Positions 1 to 7,237 of a DNA stretch of 23,465 bases are shown in pieces (within the stretch, counting starts at the first letter, position 1; every line of letters starts with the position of its first letter). A model generated the notes under the pieces. That model did not search any database. It saw only the letters and a list, made by a program, of their open reading frames with translations, and was not told the origin of the DNA. The position numbers and the translations under genes were made by a program. Origin of the DNA: GYS-P2D sp964522505 (lineage in GTDB: Bacteria > Bacteroidota > Bacteroidia > Chitinophagales > Saprospiraceae); the NCBI GenBank assembly GCA_964522505.1, contig CAZFWJ010000052.1, forward strand, positions 1 to 23,465. The letters run 5' to 3'.

Positions 1-785
1 GATAACACTTAATACGTTCAGCCTTAGTTTGTTAGTTCACCTCTGAATACGCCTTCACCTAGCGAGTACCCGATCGAATATGTCGCTTAGGCAATTTATA
101 TCTCAATCACTAAACCATCAGTTTACTGATATACTCATAAATTTGAATATTTCAGGCAACCTCGAAATGACAAAACCTAAAAAACGAATGCCCACGTTTT
201 CATGCCGACTAAGTGTAGGCATCTCAACCATGCGATCTATCTGACTAAAGATTCCTCCGCAGGTCTGTCGGCCTTAGAAGTAGTCGTGAAGAAAATTTTG
301 CTTTGGTGTTTTCTTTTTTCATTATAATCTGAGTAACAAGTCACGGGCAATGAGGGAACGGCGGGAGCCATCTGGAGAGCGAAGTATAATGGCATACAAA
401 GTAAAACAAAATAGAGGTAACTCACCCACCATCAATTTAGACTCCAAGTAGATTATTTAAAGTAATGGAGCACCGTAATAAGGTCTCATATTTCTGGTCC
501 CTAACCATGAACAAAACTAAAGTTCATATGAAGCGAGTGGTTCGTTCATAATCTGTCGGGGATCGACTGATCTTGTAGAGTAGAGTACGATAGTGTAGAA
601 AAGAGGAAATTATGTATATCGATGGACCGTTCAAAGTAGCCTTGAAGCATAGCTATTTTATGAGCTTGATTTTTCTTTCTTTTCATCAAAGGAAAAGGAA
701 AATTAGATCATGATTAAGTTTCAGTAAATAGCCGGAAGAGAAACCCTAAAAGACTTTCTATGGGTATAACATAAGGCAGAAACAA
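1..785. other. Gene-poor stretch, no supported gene
   Basis: I see no reading frame here with family features or coding character on either strand; the longest open frames are about 60 codons. Part of it (roughly 130-300), read on the minus strand, contains phrases such as CCTGCGGAGGAATCTTT and TTTTGTCATTTCGAGG. They resemble intergenic repeat sequence common in Bacteroidota genomes; that likeness is from memory and not verified. A weak hairpin (ATGCC at 202-206 with GGCAT at 218-222) lies in the same part. The stretch is most simply eroded intergenic or repeat DNA. Confidence 0.5.
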
Positions 786-819
786 ATAAAGGATGAAATC
801 ATATGATTTCATCCTTTAT
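786..819 (-). terminator. 34-bp perfect palindrome, probable terminator
   Basis: Positions 786-802 (ATAAAGGATGAAATCAT) are followed immediately by their exact reverse complement at 803-819, with no spacer. As RNA this would fold into a hairpin of about 14-15 bp with a tiny loop. Read on the minus strand it is followed by TTTATTTGTTT, and it lies 29 bases past the stop codon of the IPTL-CTERM remnant, so a terminator for that minus-strand gene is the best reading. A two-fold-symmetric protein-binding site is possible but less likely at this position. Confidence 0.6.
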
Positions 820-848
820 ATAAGTTGTAGTATACTCTTAAGTATATT

Positions 849-1013
849 CTATTTTCTTCGTTGCACCGGTTGCAATGCACTCTGTTGGATATATACTAAT
901 CCAACAATGAATAACATCAAAGACATCAATATTAATCCCCACTCTCCAAGAGTTGGTATAGGTGCACCACCGACGCACTCACAGTACAGTTTTAATTTGA
1001 AGGTGAAATATAA
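849..1013 (-). pseudogene. C-terminal remnant of IPTL-CTERM protein
   Basis: On the minus strand the frame ending at the TAG of 849-851 encodes a textbook C-terminal sorting signal. The motif IPTLGEWGLIL leads into a hydrophobic helix (roughly MSLMLFIVGLVYI) and a short tail ending in QRRK. This matches the layout of the IPTL-CTERM/VPT-GEWG class: a motif, one membrane helix and a basic end. Just upstream are YCECVGGAP residues, then in-frame TGA and TAA stops at about 1014-1019. There is no ATG in the open part, so only about 54 codons remain. No continuation of the body is evident in other frames up to the neighbouring protease gene. I read it as the tail of a surface or secreted protein gene whose front was lost or frameshifted, with its terminator still in place. 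It has no product as it stands. Confidence 0.6.
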
Positions 1014-1184
1014 TCATTATAACTACCATTGCTCTACACATTAAAGCTTTAATTCATATATTATCGAATAATATGTGTTTATATACTGAAAAACAGCTAT
1101 TTATATATTAAAATTAAATTTTTCTCCTACTTAAGCTAATTGACTCCTGGATGACAGTTTTAATTCCTCCATATCGAAACATCC
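1014..1184. other. AT-rich spacer, nothing recognised
   Basis: This very AT-rich spacer lies between the IPTL-CTERM remnant and the end of the Tricorn-like protease gene. I found no convincing terminator for the protease and no long open frame. It may include the lost part of the remnant gene, but no similarity is visible. Confidence 0.4.
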
Positions 1185-4100
1185 CTATTCTTGATCCCAA
1201 CCTTCAGGCCTCTTAGACCTAATTGGAGCAGGCGGCTCCGGCTTCATTTCAAAAGAATTAGTTTTTAATAATCTCAGGGCTTCCTTCACTGCAGCTTCAA
1301 GCTGTGGATCTCGCCCTTTTAGGACCTGCTCAGGATCCATATGAACTTCTATATCTGGGGCAATTCCTTCTCCTTCTACGGCCCAGTTGCCATCTACATC
1401 GTAGAAGCCGCCACGAGGAGCTACCATGCGACCGCCATCAATAAACGGTGGCGTATCCCATGTGCCTACCAAGCCTCCCCAAGTGCGTGTGCCGACAAGT
1501 GGTCCCAGGTTTTTGGCTTTAAACATATATGGCAGGAGGTCTCCCCCAGAACCGGCTCGCTCATTGATAATCATCACCTTAGGTCCATATATGCCCGCAA
1601 TAGGTGTCGTCCATGGTCGCCGACTCTCAGACTTACTGTTAAAATAACCTACTACCTCTCGGCTCATGATATCTATCATATAGTCTGCAGCTGATCCTCC
1701 GCCATTGTTGCGTTCATCGACAATGACACCTTTCTTATCCTGCTGCGAGAAGTAATACCTGTTGAAATTAGTAAAGCCTCTGCCCGACGTATTAGGAACG
1801 TATACATAGGCCAATTGTCCATCCGAGAGCTCATCAACTTTGCGACGATTGGATTCCATCCAATCGATAGCTCTCAAGTTGTTTTCACTCGAGATAGGGA
1901 TTACCGTCACAATACGCTCGGGATCATTAAGTCTTGATTTTATCCCTAAGCGGACCTGTTTTCCTGCCGTCTCTATTAGATATTGATGGATATTGTCTTC
2001 TCCAGATATAGCATGACCATTAACCGAAGTGATATAATCTCCTTCCTCAACATTTAAACCGAGTGTTGCCAGAGGTGCAGATGTATTGGGATTCCATTGC
2101 TCGGCAGAGTAAATCTTGCTGAGCTGATAGTATCCGTTATTAATAGAATAGTCCGCTCCCAATAAACCACCTTGCACTCGATCTAAATCTGGGAAATCTC
2201 CTCCAGAAACATATGAATGACCGATCGCTACCTCACCACTCATGATATCCACTACATAATTGAGATCTGACCGATGTCGGACATGATCTATCCACGGTGC
2301 ATACCAAGACCAGACCTGATCCCATGGTGCGCCATGTACATTGTCTACATAGAGGAAATCCCTCATGTATCTCCAACCCTCTTTGAAGATCTGATGATAC
2401 TCCTCAGTAGGGTTTATCTTAATCTTAAGATCAACAGGTATTCCGTCTTCTTTTGCATTTGGCTTACCATTAAGCGAGGAGATACTCCAGGCCGAGCCTG
2501 TCCTATACAATGCGTACGCTCCATCATATGACGTAATGATTGAGTTCAGCCCACTAGCCCAATCTTCTTTTTCTTGCTCATTAAAATCGTAGGTGACAGC
2601 ATTTAATCCAGATTCTGTCGCTTCTAAAATGAGGGCTTTCCCTTCTGGCGATCTTTCTAGGCCTACATAGTCTCCCGAGATATCGGGTACGGACACTACC
2701 CTATCCATGATGCCGTCAAAATGTATGGTGAGAGCTTTTGACTCGTCTGAATCCTCTTGCTCCTCATCTTCTGTGTCCTCGGATGGTTCCTCGTCGTCAC
2801 TCTTGGGTAGAAGTGGAGAAACACCCTCTTTTTGAAGGGCTGTTACGTAGAGTGTTCTTGTCAGGTCGGGGTCATATGAACTCATATCGAGCCATCCCGA
2901 CGCCAATCCATAATCTGTGCTCGCGAGATAATACAAGTATGCCCCGCTCTGATCAAAGACAGGCGTGACGACATCTGCAAGGCCATCAGTCACCTGATGA
3001 CTGGTCGATGTCTCTATATCATATATATGGGCTGCCTTGAAGTGAGTGGTCTGCTGTTTCACATAGCTTATATACCGACTATTAGGGGACCATTTGGGGT
3101 TCAACGTTCTATTAGGATGCGCAAAATTATCTGCATCTACCTTAGTAAATTTATCATTCTTTAGATCTACATACCATATGGTATAATGGGTATCTGTGAA
3201 TACGATCTTCTCGCCATCAGCTGACCAATCTGGTCTATAATAGAAGGTGCCTGATGGGATTGCAATACTTTTCTCAATTGCTCCATACTGATCTGCTATG
3301 ATCAACTCGTACTCGCCCTCTCCATCACTAAACCAAGCAACTCGATCTCCCTTAGGGCTCCAAATCGGCGATCTATCTGCTACTCCAGAGGAATTAGTGA
3401 GATTTCTAGAGCTACCGTTCTTCTTGGGTACGGTCAACACTTCCCCCCTATGCTCAAATATAGCCCGCTTACCATTAGGGGAAATACTTGAATTGATTAA
3501 CCTATTAGCAGGCACAGACTCCCAACGCTCTCTTGCGAAATTCATATCACCTTTAACTGTGATATTGAGCTGATTCTTCGCCTTAGTATCGGCATTAATG
3601 ATGTGTAGATATCCTCCCTGCTCATACACGATGTCTTGCCCATGAGCATCGAGGCTTTTTACATCAAAAGTCTTGTAAAAGGTGATTTGTTCTTCCTCTT
3701 GAGTCTGAGTATCAAAGGACCAGATATTGCTGACATAGTCCCTTTCACTTAGGTAATATACTTTTTGTCCGATCCACACAGGATAGAGATGTCGCTCACC
3801 ATCGAGTCGTGGTGTCATCTGAGTCTTTCCGGTCTCCAAATTTTGAATCCAAATCGGCATAGCTTGACCTCCACGATAGTTCCTCCATTCAGGATCCCAA
3901 GAATTAATAGGAGTATAAGCCACAAATTTACCATCCATGGATACTTCCCCATATGCTGCTCGGGTCACATTGAGTGGGCTAGGCATTCCTCCATCCAATT
4001 GCGCTTCATATAGCGAAAATGTCTCGGTCGGATGACCCATACGATTGGAGCCAAAAACTACTGCTCCATCAGGTGTCCATCCCTCTACTCTATCAGCACC

Positions 4101-4415
4101 TGGATGCCATGTGATTCTTTGCGGCGAACCTCCTTCAGTAGGAAGAACATAGACATCTGGGCTGCCGCCATACTCGGCAGTGAATGCAATCATACTTCCG
4201 TCTGGAGAAAAATGCGGTGCACCTTCAGCTCCTTCGTTCGTGGTCAACCTGATGGCTTCACCACCACTACGGGCTGCTTTCCAGAGGTCATTGGCATAGA
4301 TGAACACCACATGGTCATCCGATAGTGTGGGTTGGCGTAACAATTGCGTACCCTGACTGTATAATAGAATTGACACTAAACAGAGAATAAGAAGAAAGGA
4401 GAGTTTTTTGAACAT
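1185..4415 (-). CDS. Tricorn-like S41 family peptidase, secreted
   Basis: A large (1076 aa) peptidase of the Tricorn/S41B type, probably degrading peptides in the periplasm. After an N-terminal signal peptide (MFKKL plus a hydrophobic stretch to about residue 21) come many PD40/WD40-like blades of the form 'sPDG..iaf', filling about residues 30-690 as one or two propellers. An acidic D/E/S-rich linker sits at about 537-562. A C1-type helical region, a PDZ domain (about 780-860, LNVEEGDYITSVNG) and an S41 catalytic core follow. Candidate catalytic residues are His733 (GEVAIGHSY), Ser956 (ERAGSGGD) and Glu1014 or Glu1016 (AVEGEGIAPD), by analogy with Tricorn. The length fits the family. The ATG at 4413-4415 is preferred over the in-frame GTG one codon upstream. 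It is a single gene, 127 bp from the upstream MFS gene and separated from it by a terminator. The substrate is unknown. Confidence 0.93.
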   Translation of the reverse strand: MFKKLSFLLILCLVSILLYSQGTQLLRQPTLSDDHVVFIYANDLWKAARSGGEAIRLTTNEGAEGAPHFSPDGSMIAFTAEYGGSPDVYVLPTEGGSPQRITWHPGADRVEGWTPDGAVVFGSNRMGHPTETFSLYEAQLDGGMPSPLNVTRAAYGEVSMDGKFVAYTPINSWDPEWRNYRGGQAMPIWIQNLETGKTQMTPRLDGERHLYPVWIGQKVYYLSERDYVSNIWSFDTQTQEEEQITFYKTFDVKSLDAHGQDIVYEQGGYLHIINADTKAKNQLNITVKGDMNFARERWESVPANRLINSSISPNGKRAIFEHRGEVLTVPKKNGSSRNLTNSSGVADRSPIWSPKGDRVAWFSDGEGEYELIIADQYGAIEKSIAIPSGTFYYRPDWSADGEKIVFTDTHYTIWYVDLKNDKFTKVDADNFAHPNRTLNPKWSPNSRYISYVKQQTTHFKAAHIYDIETSTSHQVTDGLADVVTPVFDQSGAYLYYLASTDYGLASGWLDMSSYDPDLTRTLYVTALQKEGVSPLLPKSDDEEPSEDTEDEEQEDSDESKALTIHFDGIMDRVVSVPDISGDYVGLERSPEGKALILEATESGLNAVTYDFNEQEKEDWASGLNSIITSYDGAYALYRTGSAWSISSLNGKPNAKEDGIPVDLKIKINPTEEYHQIFKEGWRYMRDFLYVDNVHGAPWDQVWSWYAPWIDHVRHRSDLNYVVDIMSGEVAIGHSYVSGGDFPDLDRVQGGLLGADYSINNGYYQLSKIYSAEQWNPNTSAPLATLGLNVEEGDYITSVNGHAISGEDNIHQYLIETAGKQVRLGIKSRLNDPERIVTVIPISSENNLRAIDWMESNRRKVDELSDGQLAYVYVPNTSGRGFTNFNRYYFSQQDKKGVIVDERNNGGGSAADYMIDIMSREVVGYFNSKSESRRPWTTPIAGIYGPKVMIINERAGSGGDLLPYMFKAKNLGPLVGTRTWGGLVGTWDTPPFIDGGRMVAPRGGFYDVDGNWAVEGEGIAPDIEVHMDPEQVLKGRDPQLEAAVKEALRLLKTNSFEMKPEPPAPIRSKRPEGWDQE

Positions 4416-4473
4416 CACGATCTATTTTGTTGGTATAACATATATAAACGGTAAAATGCTAACTAAGATTTAT

Positions 4474-4513
4474 AAAAACAAAAATGCCACCCAACTGAAA
4501 CGCTGAATGGCAT
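4474..4513 (-). terminator. Intrinsic terminator of the MFS gene
   Basis: On the minus strand a 10-bp stem (4513-4504 pairing with 4493-4484, including two G-U pairs) has a 10-nt loop and is followed by TTTTTGTTTTT. It starts 29 bases after the MFS stop codon and separates that operon from the protease gene downstream. Confidence 0.75.
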
Positions 4514-4542
4514 CTGTGAAATCATCATTCTTATAGACATCC

Positions 4543-5766
4543 TTAATGTGCCATTGTCACATCTGCTGTCTTATTTTTTTGCCAGAAATATAAGATCAAA
4601 AATCCAAATATCAATATCGCTGGTATCATTGCTATATTTTGAAGGGTCGCTTGGCCGGCCATTAATTCCAATTCATCTCCAGTAAAGCCCTCTAATGCTT
4701 TGGCTTCTCTATTGCCATCCATCCAGCGACCTATGATAGGCTGGAAGATAGATAGCCCTAACATACCCATACCACCGACTACAGACATGCCAAGGGCACC
4801 TGTCTCTGGTAGATACACCGCAACGAAAGAAATCATATTAGGCCAGAAGTAGCATACTCCAATTGCGAATAATATCGCCGAGAAATATACCATCCCACCT
4901 GTAGCGCTACTCATCAGAAAGATTCCGATAGCAGATATCACAGCGGATGCTAAGAGCACTCCAGCAATGTTAAATTTCTTAATAACTGGTCCCGCAAAAA
5001 ATCTGCCTGCAGCCATCAGTCCTGTCACTAATGCAAGTATTACCAGCGGTTGCGCACCGGCATTGGCGAGGATACGCTCTACCCATGACTGAGTACCCAG
5101 CTCTGTAGTAGCCGTCAATGCCATAATAAGCATCATTAACCAAAAAATTGGTGTTGACAGTATTGCTTTAAGATTATCACCGGTATTAGTCTCTAGGGAC
5201 CGCCCTGTCTCAGGAAACTTCTGCCCCATGAACATAAATAAATAAATTAGTGCTGGTAAATACATAACGGCCAGCTTGGCTTGCCACCCTAATCCCAGAT
5301 TAGTGAATAGTAGTGCAATTAAGGAACCTATCGCGATCCCTGCAGGAAACCATACATGAAACCGATTAAGCATCTTAGCCTTTTGGGTATCATACATATC
5401 TGCAATCATGGGATTATACGCAGCCTCCACGATACCATTACCAAAGCTGATAAAAAACGTACTTAAAAAGAGCGTGAAGAAACTCCCTGACAGTATAGAG
5501 AAGGTGATCCCCATTATATGGGCTGCAAAGGCAATATAACCCAGTTTTTTAGGACCTATTGTATTATAGAGAGGCCCACCGATCAACGTGGCGATGGGAA
5601 ATCCAAATATTCCCATGAAATTTATCCACCCCAATTCGGTGTCTGAGATCTGTAGATCTATAGCTAAGTCATTCATAATTCCTGCTCTTAGCCCAAATGC
5701 TAGTGAGGTAGTCAACAGGGCAAAGCAACTGGCTACAAACAGCCTTGATTTATTAATTCCTTCCAT
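4543..5766 (-). CDS. MFS transporter, probable sugar uptake
   Basis: A 407-aa major facilitator superfamily permease with about 12 hydrophobic helices spread through the whole chain, a loop of charged residues near the middle (KFPETGRSLETNTGDN, about 185-200) and a short polar C-terminus. The loop after helix 2 carries NTIGPKKLGY, the MFS 'motif A' position. It lies 19 bp after the DUF1080 lipoprotein gene on the same strand and is almost surely co-transcribed with it. That pairing suggests uptake of a sugar or a 3-keto-sugar product released outside the inner membrane. The substrate is an inference from the neighbour only; the sequence itself does not define it. The ATG at 5764-5766 is the natural start. 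Confidence 0.88.
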   Translation of the reverse strand: MEGINKSRLFVASCFALLTTSLAFGLRAGIMNDLAIDLQISDTELGWINFMGIFGFPIATLIGGPLYNTIGPKKLGYIAFAAHIMGITFSILSGSFFTLFLSTFFISFGNGIVEAAYNPMIADMYDTQKAKMLNRFHVWFPAGIAIGSLIALLFTNLGLGWQAKLAVMYLPALIYLFMFMGQKFPETGRSLETNTGDNLKAILSTPIFWLMMLIMALTATTELGTQSWVERILANAGAQPLVILALVTGLMAAGRFFAGPVIKKFNIAGVLLASAVISAIGIFLMSSATGGMVYFSAILFAIGVCYFWPNMISFVAVYLPETGALGMSVVGGMGMLGLSIFQPIIGRWMDGNREAKALEGFTGDELELMAGQATLQNIAMIPAILIFGFLILYFWQKNKTADVTMAH

Positions 5767-5785
5767 AGTACTAGATTGTTATGAT

Positions 5786-6547
5786 TTATAAAGTCTTGAT
5801 TTTTATGTTCTTGAACCAGACCCGATCGGTGTGGTCTTGGAGTACGATCTTTCCTTCAGAAAATTTTCCAAAATCCGACATTGAAGCGAATTTACTGCCT
5901 GCAACCATGTCATTCCATTGATCCGTATGCATTGTGAAACTGACCACCTTCACACCATTTTGCCAGAACTCATAGTCCCCGTCTGCGGAGACGATTTTTA
6001 TGCTGTTCCACTCGCCAGCAGGCTTCACATTCACTTCGCTGCATTCAATGAGATCATAGAGGTCTCCTGCTCGATGCTTATCAATCTTGCCATCAGGATG
6101 ACAACTCGCATCGAGGATCTGCATCTCAGGACCAGTTAACCAGGGATAACCATAGTTATCACCCTCTTGGACATTATACATTATACCACTATTGCCGCAG
6201 TCTTGTATGCGCCAGTCCAGTTTAAAGGTGAAATTCTTATAAGATTCATTGCTAGTTAAGTCTCCACCGTCTCCATGGTCAGGGTTGAAGTGTATGGCTC
6301 CATCATCAATAACCCAATTCTTATTAAGGCCTTCTGAATTGTATTTGTGCCAGTGATCTGATATAGAAGCTCCATCGAATAGTAAGACCCAACCGTCATC
6401 CCGTTCAGCTGCGCTGAGGACATTGTCGGCTGAAACTTCTTTAGTGCTTTGCTTAGTTGAATCAGTTTGCACCGACTGATTGGGTTTCTGGCAAGATGAT
6501 ATACACACCCATAAGATGAGGGCCATCCAAAATAGTTTGTTTTTCAT
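5786..6547 (-). CDS. DUF1080 (3-keto-disaccharide hydrolase) lipoprotein
   Basis: A 253-aa lipoprotein. The N-terminus has a signal peptide ending in a lipobox ISSC with the lipidated residue at Cys19, followed by a Q/S/T-rich linker. The rest is a jelly-roll DUF1080 domain (about residues 52-253). Typical family phrases are the opening WVLLFDGASISDHW, then FKLDWRIQDCGNSGIMY, GPEMQILD, GEWNSIKI and a closing VWFKNIKIK. DUF1080 (PF06439) is described as a 3-keto-disaccharide hydrolase/concanavalin-like fold, acting on glycosides oxidised at C3. It is the first gene of a two-gene unit with the MFS transporter, so hydrolysis in the periplasm or at the outer membrane followed by import is a reasonable model. 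No 3-keto-forming oxidoreductase (GFO/IDH/MocA type) is present nearby, so the pathway would be incomplete here. Confidence 0.9.
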   Translation of the reverse strand: MKNKLFWMALILWVCISSCQKPNQSVQTDSTKQSTKEVSADNVLSAAERDDGWVLLFDGASISDHWHKYNSEGLNKNWVIDDGAIHFNPDHGDGGDLTSNESYKNFTFKLDWRIQDCGNSGIMYNVQEGDNYGYPWLTGPEMQILDASCHPDGKIDKHRAGDLYDLIECSEVNVKPAGEWNSIKIVSADGDYEFWQNGVKVVSFTMHTDQWNDMVAGSKFASMSDFGKFSEGKIVLQDHTDRVWFKNIKIKTL

Positions 6548-6621
6548 ACGACTCGATCTAATCGAGGCGGTAATATAGTAAAGACTCTCATAGTTTAGTT
6601 CAGGTCTGAAGTCGATTTTAT

Positions 6622-6653
6622 CGCCTTCTTGGCGTTTGGTCCTTCGTGAGGAC
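6622..6653 (+). promoter_or_regulatory. Two tandem small hairpins in hemJ leader
   Basis: Two hairpins sit back to back: CGCC (6622-6625) with GGCG (6631-6634), and GTCCT (6639-6643) with AGGAC (6649-6653). Both have 5-nt loops. They lie 28-60 bases ahead of the hemJ ATG in a divergent spacer, where no upstream plus-strand gene needs termination. The second is followed by TTATTTTTG. They may be part of the 5' leader or an attenuator; function is not shown. Confidence 0.35.
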
Positions 6654-6662
6654 TTATTTTTG
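6635..6662 (+). promoter_or_regulatory. Possible Bacteroidota-type promoter for hemJ
   Basis: TTTG at 6635-6638 and TATTTTTG at 6655-6662 fit the -33 TTTG / -7 TAnnTTTG pattern known in Bacteroidota, but the 16-bp gap is shorter than the usual spacing of about 19-21. Transcription would start about 10 bases before the ATG. It overlaps the second hairpin, so the two readings compete. Confidence 0.3.
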
Positions 6663-6681
6663 AAGGAAATCTTTTGAGCTA

Positions 6682-7227
6682 ATGAGCTTGTTACTTTTGT
6701 TCAAGGCATTGCATATCGTTGGGTTCACGGCATGGTTCGGGGGTCTATTCTATCTAGTAAGGATATTGGTCTATAAGCGTGAAGCTTACGACATGGCTCA
6801 ACCCGAGCAAGACATATTACTAGCACAATACAAGATCATGTCAGATCGGGTCTATAGGATCATCTGTAATCCAGGCATGATGCTTACCTGGGCATTTGGT
6901 TTAACCCTATTGTATCTCCATGGATGGGACTGGTTTAAAGTCAATACTTGGATGCATGTTAAGTTGCTATTGTTAGTCGGACTGACGGCCTATCACCTAT
7001 ATTGCAAACGGTTGATCAGACATCTCAATGCTGGTGATGTGGCTATTTCCTCCTTCACATTTAGACTACTCAACGAAGTTCCTACGCTCTTTTTATTGTC
7101 GATAGTTCTGCTCGCCGTATTCCGCAGCACTTTGCATTTTGGGGTAGCATTTTTAGGAATATTACTTTTTGGTGTAATTTTAATTTTGTTCGCTCTATTG
7201 TACAAGAACCAGCGACTTAAGGATTAA
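6682..7227 (+). CDS. hemJ: HemJ-like protoporphyrinogen oxidase
   Basis: A 181-aa inner-membrane protein with five predicted helices, of the HemJ/UPF0093 family. HemJ oxidises protoporphyrinogen IX to protoporphyrin IX in heme synthesis in bacteria lacking HemG or HemY. Family features visible here are the N-terminal LHIVGFTAWFGGLFYLVRI, the NPGMMLTWAFG stretch, the MHVKLLLLVGLTAYH helix with conserved His and Lys, and the RLLNEVPT segment. The length is close to that of known HemJ proteins. The only plausible start is the ATG at 6682, with AAGGAAA about 14 bases upstream. It is followed after 10 bp by the SRPBCC protein gene, probably in one operon. A CopD-domain protein is the main alternative; the motif set favours HemJ. 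Confidence 0.87.
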   Translation: MSLLLLFKALHIVGFTAWFGGLFYLVRILVYKREAYDMAQPEQDILLAQYKIMSDRVYRIICNPGMMLTWAFGLTLLYLHGWDWFKVNTWMHVKLLLLVGLTAYHLYCKRLIRHLNAGDVAISSFTFRLLNEVPTLFLLSIVLLAVFRSTLHFGVAFLGILLFGVILILFALLYKNQRLKD

Positions 7228-7237
7228 CTAGCGTGAT

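Noticed and set aside
202..222. Small hairpin in the gene desert as a structured RNA
   Set aside because: The stem is only 5 bp with an 11-nt loop, which is common by chance; no known RNA family features were seen.
237..425. Minus-strand open frame of 62 codons in the gene desert
   Set aside because: There is no start context or domain, and its 3' part coincides with the repeat-like sequence; repeat DNA is the simpler reading.
793..1044. Plus-strand open frame of 83 codons
   Set aside because: It lies over the palindrome and the antisense of the IPTL-CTERM remnant; its translation has no family features.
4416..4418. GTG start for the Tricorn-like protease
   Set aside because: The ATG directly downstream gives the same signal peptide, so the upstream GTG adds nothing.
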